64,000 bases of DNA from Clostridium algifaecis (GTDB taxonomy: Bacteria > Bacillota > Clostridia > Clostridiales > Clostridiaceae). The notes beneath the pieces are model-generated. The model was not told where the DNA came from and made no database searches. It saw only the letters and a program-made list of their open reading frames with translations. Positions within the stretch are counted from its first letter, which is position 1. Each line of letters starts with the position of its first letter. The stretch spans positions 1 through 64,000 of the forward strand of contig NZ_JAGGLM010000001.1 of assembly GCF_017874415.1 (NCBI RefSeq), read 5' to 3'. Below are positions 51,938 to 61,620 of the stretch, piece by piece. The translations under genes were made by a program, and so were the position numbers.

Positions 51938-53758
51938 TTGATAAATACTTTATACTTTACGGCTTTAGTGCTTGTATCAATAAGAATATTTTGTTTTTTT
52001 ACACTTGTCCCTATATTTTTTCCTGCAGGAACTCCGAATACGGTTAAAGTTGGCTTGACTATAGTTATGGCATATATACTTATGCCGGGAATAGATTATT
52101 CTTCCATAAGTAACATAAATAGCACTATGCCTTTTGTATTTAATTGTTTAAATGAAGTATCCGCAGGTCTTACCCTTGGATTTCTAACTAATTTATGTTT
52201 TTCCATGGTAAGATTCGCCGGAAATATTATGGATATGCAGATAGGTTTTGCTATGATGAGTATTTATGATCCATCTTCAAATAGTAATACCACTTTGGTT
52301 GAGCATTTGCTTTATTGGTTTGCCATGGTAGTTTTTTTAATAGTAGATGGACATCATATGCTAATAAAGTCATTAATTCAGAGTTTTAGTGCAATAAAAC
52401 TTGGAAATTTCTTTTTGAATCAAGCTTCGATTAATATAATATTTAAATCATTTATAGAGTATTTTGCTATTTCACTTCAGATAGCTATACCCATAATTTT
52501 AATACTTTTATTTACAGATTTGACTATGTCACTTATAGCGAGGACAGTACCTCAACTAAATATAATGATATTAGGAATGCCGGTTAAAATATTGGTAGGA
52601 TTTGGTTCAATATGTTTCGCACTGCCAATTTTTCTTAAATTAATGGAAAGTGCATTTACCGCCATACCTAATTCCATAAATGGATTTTATAAGGCGCTGC
52701 CAGTACTTTTAATATTTGCAAAAGATGATAAAACTGAAGAAGCAACACCGCGAAAAAAGAGTGATTCAAGGAAAAAGGGACAGATAGCAAAAAGTAAGGA
52801 AGTGGCACTTGCCATGACACTTGGAGTTTCAACTTTGGTTATTATGGTTTTAGGTGGATATGTAGGCAAGTCACTTGGCTCTACTATGGTAGCATTCTTA
52901 AATAATTATATTACTATGTCCCTTAGTTATGACAGCTTGAATAAAATATTATTTATAGCTGTGTGGAGACTGGCTGTGGTTTTTTTACCTGTAGCTATTC
53001 CAATACTTGTTGTTGGTGTACTTGCAAATTTAATTCAGACTAGAGGACTTATAACTTTTGAACCCTTGAAACCTGATTTCTCTAAATTGAATCCTATAAA
53101 TGGATTCAAAAGGATGTTTTCGGCAAGGGCTGTAATGGAACTTTTAAAGGACAGCGTAATAGTTCTTGTAGTAGGTTATGTAGGCTATAAATTTATTAAG
53201 GATAACTATATGATTATACTGACGCTGGGAGAGTTAAATGTACAAGCTGTAGCCAAAGCTGTAGGGAGCCTGGCTGTATCTATATTTTTTAGAATAACAT
53301 TGATATTGGTCATAATTGCAATTATTGATTATATATTTCAAATTTATCAATACAATAAGGATCTTAGAATGTCAAAGCAGGAAATTAAAGAAGAATATAA
53401 ACAAGATGAAGGAGATCCTCAGATAAAAGGAAAGATAAAACAGAAACAGAGAGAAATGGCTATGAGAAGAATGATGCAGGATGTTCCTGATGCTACTGTT
53501 GTTGTTGCAAACCCTACCCATGTAGCTGTGGCACTTAAATACGAGGATGAACAGAATGCACCTATACTTGTAGCAAAAGGTCTTGATGCAGTTGCACTTA
53601 GGATAAAACAGGTGGCAAAAGATAATGATGTACCTATATTTGAAAATAAACCACTGGCCAGGCTTATATATAAAGAGGTAGAATTGGATATGGAAATACC
53701 GGCTGAAATGTATCAGGCAGTAGCAGAAATATTGGCACTGGTTTATAAAATGAGGTGA
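51938..53758 (+). CDS. fliR-flhB: Fused FliR-FlhB flagellar export protein
   Basis: A 606-residue fusion. Residues 1 to about 255 are FliR (RIFCFFTLVPIFFPAGTPN near the start). FlhB follows from about 262 (DDKTEEATPRKKSDSRKKGQ) to the C-terminus. The FlhB autocleavage site NPTH is intact, with cleavage expected after Asn525 (VVVANPTHVAVALKY). It combines export gate and specificity switch in one chain, as seen in several clostridia. TTG at 51938 is chosen because GGAGTGG sits just upstream; an in-frame ATG at 51923 overlaps that site. Confidence 0.94.
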   Translation: MINTLYFTALVLVSIRIFCFFTLVPIFFPAGTPNTVKVGLTIVMAYILMPGIDYSSISNINSTMPFVFNCLNEVSAGLTLGFLTNLCFSMVRFAGNIMDMQIGFAMMSIYDPSSNSNTTLVEHLLYWFAMVVFLIVDGHHMLIKSLIQSFSAIKLGNFFLNQASINIIFKSFIEYFAISLQIAIPIILILLFTDLTMSLIARTVPQLNIMILGMPVKILVGFGSICFALPIFLKLMESAFTAIPNSINGFYKALPVLLIFAKDDKTEEATPRKKSDSRKKGQIAKSKEVALAMTLGVSTLVIMVLGGYVGKSLGSTMVAFLNNYITMSLSYDSLNKILFIAVWRLAVVFLPVAIPILVVGVLANLIQTRGLITFEPLKPDFSKLNPINGFKRMFSARAVMELLKDSVIVLVVGYVGYKFIKDNYMIILTLGELNVQAVAKAVGSLAVSIFFRITLILVIIAIIDYIFQIYQYNKDLRMSKQEIKEEYKQDEGDPQIKGKIKQKQREMAMRRMMQDVPDATVVVANPTHVAVALKYEDEQNAPILVAKGLDAVALRIKQVAKDNDVPIFENKPLARLIYKEVELDMEIPAEMYQAVAEILALVYKMR

Positions 53759-53762
53759 TGTT

Positions 53763-55829
53763 TTGGAAAATAGCAGAAAAAAGTTTAAATTAAAAGATAA
53801 TGTAGATATAATAATGGCTATGGTAGTTATTATGGTAGTACTTATGATTATAATTCCAATGCCAGCACAACTTTTGGATGTGCTAATTGCATTTAATATA
53901 ACGCTGTCTATAATAATTATACTTTTGACAATGTTTACTACGGAAACATTGCAGTTTTCATCATTTCCTACTCTGCTTTTAATAACTACACTTTTTAGAT
54001 TGGCTTTAAATATATCATCTACAAGGCTTATACTTAGAGATGGATATGCAGGAACTGTTATAAGTGCTTTTGGAAGTTTTGTTGTAGGAGACAATTATAT
54101 AGTTGGTATAATAATATTTTTAATTATAGTTATAATTCAATTTATAGTAATAACAAATGGTGCAAACAGAGTTGCAGAAGTTTCAGCAAGATTTACGCTG
54201 GATGCAATGCCAGGTAAACAGATGAGTATAGATGCAGATTTGAATTCAGGTTTAATTGATGAAAAAGGTGCCAGAGATAAGCGTGAAAAGCTTCAAAATG
54301 AAGCAAGCTTTTATGGAGCTATGGATGGTGCATCTAAATTTGTAAAGGGAGATGCTGTAGCAGCACTCATAATTGTTGTTATAAATATAATAGCTGGAAT
54401 AATAATAGGAATAGTGGTAAAAGGACTTGGTGCCTCGGAGGCAGCTCAAACTTATACAAAACTTACTATAGGTGATGGTCTTGTTTCACAGATCCCGGCA
54501 CTACTCATATCTACAGCCTCAGGTATACTTGTTACCCGTTCAGGAAACAGTGAAGATTTTGGTACCGCTGCAGTTAAACAGCTTACAGGTTTTCCAAAGG
54601 TAATAGCTATTGCAGGCGGGGTTCTGTTATTTCTTGCAATAATTCCAGGACTTCCACATATAGCATTTTTAATTTTATCGGCAGCTTGTATGGCAGCTGC
54701 ATACCTTTTATACAAAGATGAAAAAACAAACAATATTCAACAAATACAGGCTAAAGAACAGGAAATGTCGCAAATAGAAGAAAAAGAGCCTGAAAATGTT
54801 ATGAATTTAATATCTGTAGAACCTATGGAAATTGAAATAGGATATGGACTTATACCACTGGCGGATGAAAGTTCAGGAGGAGACTTACTTCAGAGAATAA
54901 CTTCGGTTAGAAGGCAGTGTGCCATAGAAATGGGAATTGTGGTTCAGCCTATAAGAATAAGAGATAATCTCCAATTAAAGACAAATGAGTATGTTATAAA
55001 GATAAGGGGAACCGTCATTGTAAGGGGAGAACTTATGCCGAATATGCTTTTGTGCATGGATCCTACTAATGAAAATAATACTATTGAAGGAATAAGTACA
55101 ACAGAGCCATCATTTGGACTTCCGGCAACGTGGATAAATAAAGATCAGAGAGAAGAGGCTGAAATAAAGGGACTTACAGTTGTAGACCCTACTACTGTTA
55201 TGGTAACTCATTTGACTGAGACCATAAAGAACCATTCTTATGAACTTCTTGGCAGGCAGGAAGTAAAACTTATTGTGGATTCTGTTAAGGAAAAATATCC
55301 TACTGTAGTTGAAGAACTTATACCTGATTTGCTTACGATAGGTGAACTTCAAAAAGTACTTCAAAATCTACTTAGAGAAAGAGTTCCTATAAAGGATATG
55401 GTAACCATTATGGAATCTTTGGCGGATAATTCAAGAAACAGTAAAGATATAGAGCTTTTGACTGAATACGTAAGATTTGCACTTGGAAGGAGTATATGCA
55501 ACTCCTTGATTGATGAAAATAATACAATTACAGTAGTAACACTTTCTCAGGATTTAGAAACACTGGTTGGCAATAACATACAAAAGTCTATGCAGGGTTC
55601 ATTCCCGGCTATAGATCCGGATACTACAAGCAAAATATTAAAATCAATTAAAGCAATACTTGATTCTGTATATTTTTATGAAAATCAACCTGTAATACTT
55701 GTTTCTCCTAAAATAAGAGCGCCATTTAGGAAACTTATTGAAATGGTATTTCCGGCTGTCAATGTGCTTTCATTAAATGAAATACCAAATGATATAGAAA
55801 TTAAAACAGAAGGAGTAATTTCAATATAA
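53763..55829 (+). CDS. flhA: Flagellar export protein FlhA
   Basis: A 688-residue export-gate protein. Its membrane half (about 1-320) includes the FHIPEP-region equivalents TLFRLALNISSTRLIL and RFTLDAMPGKQMSIDADLNSG, and the cytoplasmic ring-forming half starts near 340. TTG start at 53763 follows GAGGTGATG, 4 bases after the fusion gene. It overlaps flhF as TAATG. Confidence 0.96.
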   Translation: MENSRKKFKLKDNVDIIMAMVVIMVVLMIIIPMPAQLLDVLIAFNITLSIIIILLTMFTTETLQFSSFPTLLLITTLFRLALNISSTRLILRDGYAGTVISAFGSFVVGDNYIVGIIIFLIIVIIQFIVITNGANRVAEVSARFTLDAMPGKQMSIDADLNSGLIDEKGARDKREKLQNEASFYGAMDGASKFVKGDAVAALIIVVINIIAGIIIGIVVKGLGASEAAQTYTKLTIGDGLVSQIPALLISTASGILVTRSGNSEDFGTAAVKQLTGFPKVIAIAGGVLLFLAIIPGLPHIAFLILSAACMAAAYLLYKDEKTNNIQQIQAKEQEMSQIEEKEPENVMNLISVEPMEIEIGYGLIPLADESSGGDLLQRITSVRRQCAIEMGIVVQPIRIRDNLQLKTNEYVIKIRGTVIVRGELMPNMLLCMDPTNENNTIEGISTTEPSFGLPATWINKDQREEAEIKGLTVVDPTTVMVTHLTETIKNHSYELLGRQEVKLIVDSVKEKYPTVVEELIPDLLTIGELQKVLQNLLRERVPIKDMVTIMESLADNSRNSKDIELLTEYVRFALGRSICNSLIDENNTITVVTLSQDLETLVGNNIQKSMQGSFPAIDPDTTSKILKSIKAILDSVYFYENQPVILVSPKIRAPFRKLIEMVFPAVNVLSLNEIPNDIEIKTEGVISI

Positions 55830-56971
55830 TGATTATTAAAAGGTATAGAGTAAAAAGTATGAATGAAGCTATTACCAGAATAAAATATGAACTTGGAAGA
55901 GAAGCAGTTATAATAAGCCAGAGAAAAGTAAGAAAAAAGGGCTTCTTAGGCTTTTTCTCTAAAAAAATTTTAGAAGTTACAGCTGCTGTCAACGATCCAG
56001 AAGAAAAAAATAAATATGAAAATAGCAGTACAGACAGTGTTGAGAATTTTAAAAAGGTAGTAAATGATAAAATAAGAAATCAAAAAAGGCAGTCTGACTT
56101 TAATTATGCACAGTCGGTCAATTTAAGAAGTGAAAATAATGAAGCTCTTTTAAAAGAAGTTCACCAGATGAAAAATATGCTTGATGATATGTCTAAAAAA
56201 TCTTATGATTCTTTAGGAAAGAGCAAGCTGGAATTAAAGCTTGAAAACATGGATATAAATAAAAAAGTTATAGAAAATATAATGAACAAAGTTAAAGAAA
56301 TTCAACAAGATGTAGAGGAAAAAAAGAAGCTAAAAATGGTAATAGGGAATATGATAAAAGTAGAAGATAAAGTGCTTGAAAATGCTGTAGTTCTGGTAGG
56401 ACCTACAGGAGTTGGAAAAACTACAACAATTGCAAAAATTGCTGGAAAAATGTCACTTATTGAAAAGAAAAAAGTTGGTCTTATAACCATAGATACATAT
56501 AGAATAGGAGCGGTTGAGCAGCTCAGAACATATGCTGATATAATGAATATACCTTTTAAAGTAGTTTTAAACATTAAAGATATGGAAAAAGCTATTGATA
56601 GTATGAAAAATTGTGATATCATTTTAATAGATACTACAGGAAGAAGTAGTAAAAATAAAATGCAATTATCTGAATTAAGGGCATTTATTGACAGAATAAA
56701 TACTAAAAATATACATCTTGTAATAAGTTGTACAACCAAGAATAGAGACATAGATACAATAGTAAATGGTTATAAAGAATTAAATTATAATAATGTAATA
56801 ATAACTAAGCTTGATGAAACTTCTACTTATGGATCTATACTTAATATTATAGATGCAGCTGGCAAACCTGTAAGCTTTGTTACTACAGGTCAGAATGTGC
56901 CGGAGGATATTGAAGTTATGAATTCACAGAAACTTACAGAACTTGTACTAGGGGAGGATATAATATGTTAG
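55829..56971 (+). CDS. flhF: Flagellar SRP-like GTPase FlhF
   Basis: A 380-residue GTPase setting flagellar position and number. A basic N-terminal region and coiled linker are followed by the NG domain: GPTGVGKTTTIAKIAG, DTYRIGAVEQL, DTTGRSSKNK and the late TKLDETSTYG. ATG at 55829. It overlaps flhG by 7 bases. Confidence 0.94.
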   Translation: MIIKRYRVKSMNEAITRIKYELGREAVIISQRKVRKKGFLGFFSKKILEVTAAVNDPEEKNKYENSSTDSVENFKKVVNDKIRNQKRQSDFNYAQSVNLRSENNEALLKEVHQMKNMLDDMSKKSYDSLGKSKLELKLENMDINKKVIENIMNKVKEIQQDVEEKKKLKMVIGNMIKVEDKVLENAVVLVGPTGVGKTTTIAKIAGKMSLIEKKKVGLITIDTYRIGAVEQLRTYADIMNIPFKVVLNIKDMEKAIDSMKNCDIILIDTTGRSSKNKMQLSELRAFIDRINTKNIHLVISCTTKNRDIDTIVNGYKELNYNNVIITKLDETSTYGSILNIIDAAGKPVSFVTTGQNVPEDIEVMNSQKLTELVLGEDIIC

Positions 56972-57846
56972 ACCAAGCTGAGGAATTAAGAAGGCTGGCC
57001 GAAACTCAGAAGAATAGAATATTGACAAATAAGATCAATAATAAACCTAAAACTGTAATAATTACAGTGACTTCTGGAAAGGGAGGCGTAGGTAAGAGTA
57101 ACTTTGTAGTAAATATGGCAATTTGTCTCCAAAAAATGAAAAAAAAAGTTCTCATATTTGATGCTGATATTGGAATGGGGAATGATGATGTACTTATGGG
57201 ATTTCTACCTAAATATAGTGTATATGATGTAATTTTTGAGAATAAAAGTCTGGAAGATGTTATTATAAGAGGACCTTTTGGAATAAAATTATTGCCAGGT
57301 GGAACTGGATTCCCGAGATTTAATGAAGTTAGTAAGAAACAGAGAGATGATTTTATTGACAAGCTTTCTAAAATTGAAGGATTTGATTATATAATAATAG
57401 ATACAGGTGCTGGTATAAACAAGATAGTGATGGGTTTTATTGCATGTTGTGAAGAACTCTTTATAATCACTACACCTGAGCCTACATCACTTACAGATGC
57501 ATATAGTTTAATAAAAGCTGTAAATTATTTTAATATTAAGGAAAAGGCAAATGTAATTGTAAATAGAGTTACTAGCATCAAAGAAGGAGAAAATACTTTT
57601 AATAAATTTAATAAAGTTGTACATAAGTTTTTAAATATAAGTCTTAATTATCTGGGATATATATTAGAAGATAAAAAGATAACTCAGGCAGTTAAAAATC
57701 AGGTTCCATTTGTAATAAATTATCCTACATCATATGCCTCAAAAAATGTAAATTATATGGCACAAAAATTATTGGGAGCTGAAAATATAAAGAAACAAAA
57801 CGGAATTCAAGATTTATTTAAAAAAATTTTTGATATTTTTTCATAA
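56965..57846 (+). CDS. flhG: MinD-like flagellar number regulator FlhG
   Basis: A 293-residue ParA/MinD-type ATPase activating FlhF GTPase. It has the deviant Walker A GKGGVGKSN (about residue 38), DADIGMGNDDVLMG and IIIDTGAGI, with PEPTSLTDAYSLIK later. It sits directly after flhF. Confidence 0.94.
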   Translation: MLDQAEELRRLAETQKNRILTNKINNKPKTVIITVTSGKGGVGKSNFVVNMAICLQKMKKKVLIFDADIGMGNDDVLMGFLPKYSVYDVIFENKSLEDVIIRGPFGIKLLPGGTGFPRFNEVSKKQRDDFIDKLSKIEGFDYIIIDTGAGINKIVMGFIACCEELFIITTPEPTSLTDAYSLIKAVNYFNIKEKANVIVNRVTSIKEGENTFNKFNKVVHKFLNISLNYLGYILEDKKITQAVKNQVPFVINYPTSYASKNVNYMAQKLLGAENIKKQNGIQDLFKKIFDIFS

Positions 57847-57860
57847 GGAGAAGATGCTGT

Positions 57861-58538
57861 ATGGAATGTGATATCGATTTTGATATAAATAGTAAAATTG
57901 AGATACAAGTAGATAATGATGATAGATATTATAAAAGTAATATTCAGGATTTAGGTGAAGATTATATAGGAATAAGTCTTCCTGTAAATAATGGAAAATA
58001 CTTACTCCTTAGAAAAGGTGACAGAATAAGGTGTATATATTTTCGTGAAAAGAAAATTTATGGTTTTTATACGGTAGTACTTGATAGAAAATCAGATAAA
58101 ATATTGATGATACAAATTAAAAAACCTGATCAGATTAAATTAACACAGAGAAGAGATTTCGTAAGGGTTCCACTTATAAATGACGTTTTATGTGTGCTTA
58201 TTCCGGACAGCAGAGATTTAAAGCATTTAAGCTGCCAGATAAATTTTTTTAATGCCAATTCACTTAATATAAGTGGTGGAGGAATGAAATTGTCTGTAGA
58301 TATGAAATATAAAAATGAAATTAGGCTGGGAAGCACATTGATGGTAACTATACCTATTAAAGATGATAATGTAACAGTAAAAGGGAAAATTGTCAGAATA
58401 GATAAAAATACACAAAATAAATTGTTGATATGTGGAATAACATTTCTGGATTTAGAAGAGGATAGTAGGGAAAAAATAATAAAATTGGTTTTTGATATTA
58501 TGAGAAAGCAAATAAAAAAGGGGGAAGTGGAGGAGTAA
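57861..58538 (+). CDS. PilZ-domain flagellar brake protein, YcgR type
   Basis: A 225-residue c-di-GMP effector. An N-terminal YcgR_2-like domain (1 to about 95) precedes a PilZ domain with the ligand motifs QRRDFVRV (RxxxR) and NISGGG (D/NxSxxG). It probably slows the motor when c-di-GMP is high. ATG at 57861, in the operon between flhG and the sigma factor gene. Confidence 0.9.
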   Translation: MECDIDFDINSKIEIQVDNDDRYYKSNIQDLGEDYIGISLPVNNGKYLLLRKGDRIRCIYFREKKIYGFYTVVLDRKSDKILMIQIKKPDQIKLTQRRDFVRVPLINDVLCVLIPDSRDLKHLSCQINFFNANSLNISGGGMKLSVDMKYKNEIRLGSTLMVTIPIKDDNVTVKGKIVRIDKNTQNKLLICGITFLDLEEDSREKIIKLVFDIMRKQIKKGEVEE

Positions 58539-58540
58539 TT

Positions 58541-59269
58541 ATGATTACAGAAAACGAATTAGGTATGAAAGAAGAACTGGTAAAAATGTACCTTCCACTT
58601 GTAAAATATATTGCTTCTAGAGTTATAATAGGAAAGACTAAATATATAGAATATGAAGATCTTATAAGTTATGGGATTGTAGGTCTTATGGATGCCATAA
58701 GTAAATTTGATAAAAATAAGGGAATGAAATTTTCAACTTATGCATCTATCCGTGTAAAAGGGGCAATGATAGACGAATTGAGAAAAAACAGCCCTATTTC
58801 AAAAGGAGCTATTGATAAACTTAATAGATACAATCAAGCTGTAGAAGAACTTCAAAAGGAATTTGGAAGAGAGCCTAACGCAAGTGAAATATCAGCTAAA
58901 TTGAATATAAGTATAAAGCAAATGATTGAAATAGAAAACTACATAAATTATATATCGGTAGTGTCACTTGAAAATTATATATTTTCAGATGATGATGAAA
59001 TTCCAATTATGGGAACTATAGAGGATGATAAAAGTCCAAGCCCTGAAATGGTTCTTGAAAAAAAAGAAGAATTGGAATATCTAACTAAAGCTTTGAAACT
59101 TTTAAATGAAAAGGACAACCTTGTGCTGACTTTATATTATTATGAAGGGCTTACACTCAAGAAAATAGGAAATATTCTAAATGTATCTGAATCTAGAGTT
59201 TGTCAGCTTCACAGCAGAGCTATCATGCATTTAAAAAAAGCAATGACTAAATTAAAATATAAATTTTAG
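58541..59269 (+). CDS. fliA: Flagellar RNA polymerase sigma factor (sigma-28/sigma-D)
   Basis: A 242-residue sigma-28. Region 2 is seen in EDLISYGIVGLMDAISKFD and KFSTYASIRVKGAMIDELRK; region 3 in EVSAKL-like sequence; region 4 in EKDNLVLTLYYYEGLTLKKIGNIL with the helix SESRVCQLHSRAI. It should recognise the TAAA/CGATAA promoters at 1096, 2934, 5121 and 38000. An anti-sigma FlgM gene is not in the window. ATG 2 bases after the PilZ stop. Confidence 0.94.
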   Translation: MITENELGMKEELVKMYLPLVKYIASRVIIGKTKYIEYEDLISYGIVGLMDAISKFDKNKGMKFSTYASIRVKGAMIDELRKNSPISKGAIDKLNRYNQAVEELQKEFGREPNASEISAKLNISIKQMIEIENYINYISVVSLENYIFSDDDEIPIMGTIEDDKSPSPEMVLEKKEELEYLTKALKLLNEKDNLVLTLYYYEGLTLKKIGNILNVSESRVCQLHSRAIMHLKKAMTKLKYKF

Positions 59270-59282
59270 GAGTGAAATTTTC

Positions 59283-59747
59283 ATGGAAGTAGTTACACTT
59301 TTTTTAATTGGAATAATACTTATAGCTTTTAATGTAAGGGCAGTTTCTAAGGAAAAAAATTCATTTGGGACTCAGCTTAAATATAAAGAAGGATCTGTTA
59401 AAGATTTTGATTTGGAAGTCGGAAAACTGAGACATGAATTTGGAGAAACTATTTTTGAACTTCAGAAACAAATAGAAAATTTAAAGAACGAAAAACACAT
59501 TGATGACAAAAAAGATGGAATAAAAAATGAAATTGACAGCAATATTGATAAAGACATTGGTAAAAATATCGATAAAAAAGATGAAAGCTTAAGCAATGAA
59601 AATTTAAAATTTGAAAATTATAATAATGTTAAAATAGATGATATAAAAAAAATGTTGGATGATAAAGTGGCTATAGAGAAAATATCTGAGATTACTGGTA
59701 TTGGCAAGGGGGAATTGTTATTAATAAAAGAATTATACGTAAAATAA
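59283..59747 (+). CDS. DUF6115-like membrane protein of the flagellar operon
   Basis: A 154-residue protein. An N-terminal membrane helix (about 3-18) is followed by a coiled, Lys/Asp-rich middle with repeated IDKDIGKNIDKKDE-type units. The C-terminus is a helix-turn-helix-like motif (IKKMLDDKVAIEKISEITGIGKGELLLIKELY). Genes of this kind sit after sigD in clostridial flagellar operons; function unknown. Start ATG with AGGAGTG. Confidence 0.7.
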   Translation: MEVVTLFLIGIILIAFNVRAVSKEKNSFGTQLKYKEGSVKDFDLEVGKLRHEFGETIFELQKQIENLKNEKHIDDKKDGIKNEIDSNIDKDIGKNIDKKDESLSNENLKFENYNNVKIDDIKKMLDDKVAIEKISEITGIGKGELLLIKELYVK

Positions 59748-59947
59748 TCAATATCTTTGATTTTTTAAGTGATAGAAAAATATTGATAGGAATAGGAATA
59801 GGGATAATTCTTGCCACATCTGTAATGATTCAGGTTAAAATCAATTATAAAATGAGTAAAAGTCAAATAGAGGATAAGGCAAGAGGTTTAGGAATGCAGT
59901 ATCCACAGGATATGAAAGTCATAAATGATAATGGAGGTAAAAAATGA
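59720..59947 (+). CDS. Small single-pass membrane protein overlapped by both neighbours, probable ATT start
   Basis: This short frame ends with TGA at 59945-59947, overlapping the flgF ATG as ATGA. With an ATT start at 59720 (AAGGGGG 7 bases upstream) it encodes 75 residues. They comprise a basic N-terminus (NKRIIRK), one membrane helix (about 21-39, IGIGIGIILATSVM) and a polar tail (MSKSQIEDKARGLGMQYPQ). The tail resembles the small MltG/YceG-like proteins of clostridia, with the IxxxARxLGM pattern. A conventional TTG at 59783 would give 54 residues but cuts off the basic segment and has a weak ribosome binding site. No in-frame ATG or GTG lies near the expected start. Confidence 0.6.
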   Translation: MNKRIIRKIINIFDFLSDRKILIGIGIGIILATSVMIQVKINYKMSKSQIEDKARGLGMQYPQDMKVINDNGGKK

Positions 59948-60720
59948 TTAGGGGTCTTTATTCAGCAGTATCTGGCATGATAACTCAAGAAGCAAAACAG
60001 GATGTTATAACTAATAATCTTGCAAATTCAAATACAGTGGGATTTAAGCAAGATGATCTTTCTGTTGCGGATTTTGGAGATATGCTTCTTCAAAATTATG
60101 ACAAAATAGAAGGTGGAAGAAACGTAAGAAATATACTAGGAAGTATAAGTCTTGGAAGCAAAATTAATGGAGTAAATACTGAATTTAGTGAAGGAGCTAT
60201 TAAACAAACTGACGTAGATACAGATTTTGCTATTGAAGGCAGGGGATTTTTCACGGTATCAAGACAGGAAGGCAATGCAAACAATACATATTATACTAGA
60301 GATGGGCATTTTCATGTTAATATAAATGGAACACTTGTAGATGACAGTGGTGATGCTGTGCTTGGAAGGAACATTCAGACAGGCGCCCTTGGCGAGATAA
60401 ACGTGGGAAATGGGAAAATATCATGTGATGAACAGGGAAATATAAGTATAAATGGAACACCTAGATATAAGTTTGATACTGTTGATTTTGGAAATTACAA
60501 TAATCTAACTAAAATTGGTGACAACTTATATAGTGGAAATAACCCTGTACAGGCAAATGTCACGGTAAGACAGAAATGCCTTGAGAGCTCCAATGTGAAT
60601 GTAATGAGTACAATGGCAGATATGATTACCACTATGAGAAGTTTTGAAACTAACCAGAAGGCAGTTCAGTCTATAGATGAGACACTTGAAAAGCTTATAA
60701 ATGAGGTAGGAAAGATATAG
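59944..60720 (+). CDS. flgF: Flagellar rod/hook-basal body protein FlgF
   Basis: A 258-residue rod protein of the FlgE/F/G family. It begins MIRGLYSAVSGMITQEAKQ; the middle has FAIEGRGFFTVS and YYTRDGHFHVN; the C-terminus ends ADMITTMRSFETNQKAVQS. ATG at 59944 with GGAGG 6 bases before. Order upstream of flgG supports FlgF. Confidence 0.92.
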   Translation: MIRGLYSAVSGMITQEAKQDVITNNLANSNTVGFKQDDLSVADFGDMLLQNYDKIEGGRNVRNILGSISLGSKINGVNTEFSEGAIKQTDVDTDFAIEGRGFFTVSRQEGNANNTYYTRDGHFHVNINGTLVDDSGDAVLGRNIQTGALGEINVGNGKISCDEQGNISINGTPRYKFDTVDFGNYNNLTKIGDNLYSGNNPVQANVTVRQKCLESSNVNVMSTMADMITTMRSFETNQKAVQSIDETLEKLINEVGKI

Positions 60721-60749
60721 AAATTATATTTTGAAAGGAGACTTAATAT

Positions 60750-61526
60750 ATGCTTAGAGCTATATGGAATAGTGTAAGTGCTATGAATGCACAGCAAAAT
60801 AAATTGGACAGTATATCAAACAATATAGCAAACGCAAGTACTGTTGGCTATAAGAGCGAAGATGTAAATTTTCAGGACTTGATGTATGAAACTTTAAATA
60901 GAGCTGGATATCCTGTAAATTCCAGCGCAACTACACCTCTTATAAGTGGAGACGGAACTAAAACTACTGAGTGGATTAGAAATACAGAACAGGGAAGTTT
61001 ACTGGAAACTAATAAAAAGACAGATTTTGCTATAGATGGACAGGGATTTTTCAGGGTTACACTTCCAGGCAGCAAAGTAGCTTATGAAAGGGCAGGAGAT
61101 TTTAATGTTGACAAAGCAGGAAATCTTGTAGATAGTAATGGAAATAAGGTTGAAATAATACGTAATGCTGCTGGAAATGGGCAGATACTTACAAATGATA
61201 ATTTTGTTGTAAACAGTAAAGGGTATGTTTATATAAAGAATGGAAATCAAGATATGCTATATGGCAAAATAAATGTTTATAATGTAATTGGACAGGATTC
61301 TATGATATCTATAGGAGATAATCTGTATACTCCCAAACAGGGAACTCAAGTTTATCAAAATAATAATGCAAATATAAATCAAGGTTATCTCGAACAATCC
61401 AATGTGGACATGGGAACTGAGATGACAGACATGATATTGGCACAGAGAGCTTTTGAATTAAATTCTAAAGCTTTAACTACTTCAGATGAAATGTGGGGAC
61501 TTATAAACAGCATGAAATCAAGGTAA
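60750..61526 (+). CDS. flgG: Flagellar distal rod protein FlgG
   Basis: A 258-residue distal rod protein. It starts LRAIWNSVSAMNAQQNKLDS, has FAIDGQGFFRVTLP in the middle and ends MTDMILAQRAFELNSKALTT. GAAAGGAG precedes the ATG. Last recognisable flagellar gene of the operon in this window; fliM and fliN/fliY do not follow. Confidence 0.93.
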   Translation: MLRAIWNSVSAMNAQQNKLDSISNNIANASTVGYKSEDVNFQDLMYETLNRAGYPVNSSATTPLISGDGTKTTEWIRNTEQGSLLETNKKTDFAIDGQGFFRVTLPGSKVAYERAGDFNVDKAGNLVDSNGNKVEIIRNAAGNGQILTNDNFVVNSKGYVYIKNGNQDMLYGKINVYNVIGQDSMISIGDNLYTPKQGTQVYQNNNANINQGYLEQSNVDMGTEMTDMILAQRAFELNSKALTTSDEMWGLINSMKSR

Positions 61527-61620
61527 TTATATATAAATTTAATAATTTTATACTTATTGTAAATTTATTAGCTATACATACATATAATATAATGATTTAA
61601 TATTTTGGGGGGAATTATAT

